This document shows, piece by piece, positions 6,910-8,617 of a DNA stretch of 8,617 nucleotides (its first letter is position 1; every line of letters starts with the position of its first letter). A model generated the notes under the pieces. It did not search any database, was not told the DNA's origin, and worked only from the letters and a program-made list of their open reading frames with translations. The position numbers and the translations under genes were made by a program. The DNA is from Nitrososphaerota archaeon (GTDB lineage Archaea > Thermoproteota > Nitrososphaeria > Nitrososphaerales > UBA57): assembly GCA_022572285.1 (NCBI GenBank), contig JACZWF010000058.1:1-8617 (forward strand). Direction: 5' to 3'.

Positions 6910-7200
6910 CTACAGGAGCTGTAGCTTCCCATACCTTCCGACGTTGAGCCTTACCTCTCCTCTGAAGCTGTTGGTATAACCATTTTCAACTTTAACCTTT
7001 GAGCCAACGTGAACCTGGTCGATTTGATCATCCCAGAGTGTCAGTTTGATTGAGGTCTCTTCGTCCTTCAAGGTAGCATCCGCTACCTTGGCTTGGCCTC
7101 CAACCCTGAGATTAACACTCCTTGTTTCTGACATGTCAGCTATCTCACCCTCAACATCCACTCTTCGCATATTATCCTTCAGTTCGGCTATCTTTACCAT
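6910..7200 (-). CDS. Single OB-fold ssDNA-binding protein, crenarchaeal SSB/RPA type
   Basis: The 96 residues make one OB fold: KIAELKDNMRRVDVEGEI (strand 1), VADATLKDEETSIKLTLWDD (strands 2-3), KVKVENGYTNSFRGEVRL (strands 4-5). It lines up with Sulfolobus solfataricus SSB without gaps over the key region. In that protein W56, W75 and F79 stack on ssDNA; here the equivalent residues are W56, Y75 and F79. The Sulfolobus protein continues into a disordered acidic tail used for partner contacts, whereas this one stops with the OB fold. Binding of single-stranded nucleic acid in the cytoplasm (replication, repair or RNA-related) is the likely role. The ATG at 7200 is the only start: upstream in-frame codons offer no ATG, GTG or TTG before a stop. 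The TATA-like box at 7239-7247 predicts a leader of about 15 nt. The gene is divergent from the transferase gene and convergent with the DUF1634-like gene. Confidence 0.82.
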   Translation of the reverse strand: MVKIAELKDNMRRVDVEGEIADMSETRSVNLRVGGQAKVADATLKDEETSIKLTLWDDQIDQVHVGSKVKVENGYTNSFRGEVRLNVGRYGKLQLL

Positions 7201-7238
7201 GAGACTATCTACCGATCGCCTTCATGACATCTTCTTGT

Positions 7239-7247
7239 TATATTAAA
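7239..7247 (-). promoter_or_regulatory. TATA-like box of the OB-fold gene
   Basis: The minus strand reads TTTAATATA, close to the archaeal consensus. It is centred 43 bp from the ATG at 7200, so transcription should begin near 7216 and give a short leader. It lies 7 bp from the opposing box at 7255-7262. Confidence 0.5.
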
Positions 7248-7254
7248 CTTTGAC

Positions 7255-7262
7255 TTTTATAT
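7255..7262 (+). promoter_or_regulatory. TATA-like box of the GlcNAc-1-P transferase-like gene
   Basis: TTTTATAT is centred 29.5 bp upstream of the ATG at 7288, and no SD is present. This fits a leaderless transcript. It is back to back with the box of the OB-fold gene. Confidence 0.55.
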
Positions 7263-7287
7263 TCATCGGGACATTCTCGGCAGTTAG

Positions 7288-8277
7288 ATGACTGGGCTCG
7301 AGTCACTCCCTTTTTTGGTACTCTATGCCGCCGTAGTCCCCTTTCTAGTTACCTATTTTGTTACTGGCCGCCTAATTAGATTCCTCCACTCAAGAAAGAT
7401 GACTGTAATCGATTTCCATAAACCTGAACGCAACTTGGTCCCCACCCCGGGAGGAATAGCACTCATTGCGGGCCTAGTCGCAGCTGAATCTCTGCTTTTC
7501 TTGGCCACTCGAGAGATTGGAATACTTGCAATATTACTCACGACTGTAATCGCATCTCTTATCGGCCTCATAGACGATTTTCATAAATTAGGAGGCATAG
7601 CGAAACCTGTCCTGCTACTCACCGCTGCCATCCCCATTCTCGCCTTTTCTACATATTCGCCTCATCTTGTTTTCCCTTTTTTTGGATCAACTCGTCTGAC
7701 ACTCATCTATCCCATCTTGGTCCTCATAGCAATTCCCGTTACAGCAAATACCATCAACACCATCGACGTTCTGAATGGTGCAGTTAGTGGCTTTGTCGCC
7801 ATTGCTTCAGTGCCTCTAGTCTTAGCTCTCCTTCTGAGCGGAAAGGAAATCCTCGCACTGGCCGCAATCTCACTAATCATGGTCTGTGTAGCTTTCTTCT
7901 TCTTTCATAGATTTCCGTCCAGAATATTTCCTGGTGATTCCGGAACGCTGGGATTGGGGGCAATATATGGAGCTATTGCAATTGTCGGAGGTGTGGAGAT
8001 TGTCAGTGTGATTGCAATTCTCCCGGCCATTTTGAACTCCTTCTTTTTTCTCACGAGTGTAAAGGGATTCGTTGAACATAGTAAGATCAAAGTCAGGCCG
8101 ACAATAGTCCTTGGCGACGGTAGATTAATGGCTGAAAAAAGTAGGGAAGCTCCTGTTACTCTAGTTCGGTTGATAGCTTTAGATGGCCCACTAGGAGAGA
8201 GGGAGATAGTTCGGATAATCTTCGCCCTGACAGCGTTCTCTGCTTTCCTTGCCACCTTGCTGGCTTTACTGATGTGA
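7288..8277 (+). CDS. Polyprenyl-phosphate GlcNAc-1-phosphate transferase-like protein (MraY/WecA/GPT superfamily, archaeal type)
   Basis: Members of this superfamily move a sugar-1-phosphate from a UDP-sugar to a polyprenyl (in archaea dolichyl) phosphate on the cytoplasmic face of the membrane. The 329 residues, with about ten hydrophobic helices, carry the family motifs in order: HKPERNLVPTPGGIA (44-58), the Mg/catalytic Asp pair D96-D97 in GLIDDFHK, NTINTIDVLNG (154-164), and FPGDSGTLGLG (214-224), where D217 matches the third conserved Asp. The cytoplasmic segment 268-300 (KVRP...DGRL...APVTLVRLI...GPL) is typical of archaeal members. The likely product is the first lipid-linked sugar for N-glycosylation, as in AglH-type enzymes; another amino-sugar substrate is possible. 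The ATG is supported by TATA spacing. A small membrane-protein gene follows after 4 bp. No other glycosyltransferase is in the window. Confidence 0.82.
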   Translation: MTGLESLPFLVLYAAVVPFLVTYFVTGRLIRFLHSRKMTVIDFHKPERNLVPTPGGIALIAGLVAAESLLFLATREIGILAILLTTVIASLIGLIDDFHKLGGIAKPVLLLTAAIPILAFSTYSPHLVFPFFGSTRLTLIYPILVLIAIPVTANTINTIDVLNGAVSGFVAIASVPLVLALLLSGKEILALAAISLIMVCVAFFFFHRFPSRIFPGDSGTLGLGAIYGAIAIVGGVEIVSVIAILPAILNSFFFLTSVKGFVEHSKIKVRPTIVLGDGRLMAEKSREAPVTLVRLIALDGPLGEREIVRIIFALTAFSAFLATLLALLM

Positions 8278-8281
8278 TCTA

Positions 8282-8515
8282 ATGTTAAGAAACGTTATCC
8301 AGCTCATGGGCATCCTAACCCTGGCGTTCTTTTTAGTTATCCTAGGTTCTGTATTGATATTTGTAGTGATTGTGCCGTTGCCCAACCTGCCCGGGAGATT
8401 AGGTATAATCCTAACCGGGATATCTAAGGCAGTTCTGTCTACCTTAGTTGTCGTCGGCTGGGTCTATCTCTTAAAGACCGTCACTGGGATTTACCTTCGA
8501 AAAAAGATTGGGTAG
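8282..8515 (+). CDS. Small two-helix membrane protein of unknown function
   Basis: The 77-residue protein has two hydrophobic helices (about 8-32 and 44-65), a short PLPNLPGRLG turn between them and a basic end (YLRKKIG). I do not recognise a family. Its ATG lies 4 bp after the transferase's TGA. GATGTGAT, overlapping that stop, could act as an SD (GTGAT core, 3 nt spacing), so translation is probably coupled and the gene belongs to the transferase operon. A partner or stabilising subunit for the transferase is one guess. It ends 1 bp from the stop of the opposing gene at the window edge. Codon-level structure looks like its neighbours, and the frame is clean, which supports a real gene despite its size. 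Confidence 0.65.
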   Translation: MLRNVIQLMGILTLAFFLVILGSVLIFVVIVPLPNLPGRLGIILTGISKAVLSTLVVVGWVYLLKTVTGIYLRKKIG

Positions 8516-8516
8516 T

Positions 8517-8617
8517 TCATTGCAATTTTGACATTGCATCTTCGACCTCAATATAGTTCGGTTCAATTGTAGGATCGTCGGTAATCCATTTGTACCGAAT
8601 CACGCCTCCCGAGTCTA
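8517..8617 (-). CDS. C-terminal end of an unidentified protein (partial, runs off the window)
   Basis: The minus strand stays open from the window edge for 32 codons and stops with TGA. The encoded end runs DSGGVIRYKWITDD, then PTIEPNYIEVEDAMSKLQ. It is acidic and ordinary-looking, with no signal or membrane segment. The stop sits 1 bp from the stop of the 77-residue protein on the plus strand, a normal tail-to-tail junction, which supports it as a real gene end. The family cannot be named from so short a piece. Confidence 0.6.
   Translation of the reverse strand, partial: DSGGVIRYKWITDDPTIEPNYIEVEDAMSKLQ

Noticed and set aside
7205..7225. Six-codon ATG...TAG reading frame just upstream of the OB-fold gene, a possible leader peptide
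   Set aside because: From the TATA-like box at 7239-7247 transcription should start near 7216, downstream of this ATG, so it would not be in the mRNA.
7905..8255. 116-codon open frame on the minus strand opposite the transferase gene
   Set aside because: The plus strand encodes conserved transferase motifs across this region; the antisense frame shows no family features.

Overview
The window looks archaeal. Five of the gene starts have AT-rich TATA-like boxes centred about 27-31 bp upstream of the start codon with no Shine-Dalgarno (SD) sequence, which is the arrangement of leaderless archaeal transcripts. A tail-less single-OB-fold ssDNA-binding protein of the crenarchaeal/thaumarchaeal type and an archaeal GlcNAc-1-phosphate transferase-like enzyme point the same way. 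A member of the Thermoproteota in the broad sense (Nitrososphaeria/Thaumarchaeota relatives) is my best guess. I cannot place it more finely. No tRNA, rRNA, insertion sequence, CRISPR array or phage gene is visible.

Positions 1-3531, minus strand, are an apparent operon of exported proteins. In transcription order it holds a membrane-anchored coiled-coil protein of unknown function, a large Asp-box (sialidase/BNR-type) beta-propeller with a C-terminal stalk and membrane anchor, and a signal-peptide protein resembling the start of a family-5 solute-binding protein whose frame appears broken close to the window edge. A 151-bp divergent promoter region (3532-3682) separates it from a plus-strand gene for a Kelch-propeller surface protein (3683-5647), which carries a probable second propeller and its own C-terminal anchor. 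This half of the window builds cell-surface proteins.

Positions 5705-6894, plus strand, hold a TauE/SafE-type anion exporter followed by a small DUF1634-like membrane protein, probably one transcription unit.

Positions 6910-8617 start with a convergent junction to the minus-strand OB-fold protein. Its promoter abuts, back to back, the promoter of a plus-strand GlcNAc-1-phosphate transferase-like gene (7288-8277), which is followed after 4 bp by a 77-residue two-helix membrane protein. The last 101 bases are the 3' end of a minus-strand gene that runs out of the window. The transferase may start the lipid-linked glycan used to N-glycosylate surface proteins such as the propellers encoded nearby, which carry several N-X-S/T sequons. 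That link is inferred from neighbourhood and family knowledge only.

I see no clear sign of a wholly new defence or mobile system. The most unusual parts are the surface-protein cluster with its orphan coiled-coil member, the broken solute-binding gene, the shared divergent promoter at 7239-7262, and the small membrane protein paired with the transferase.
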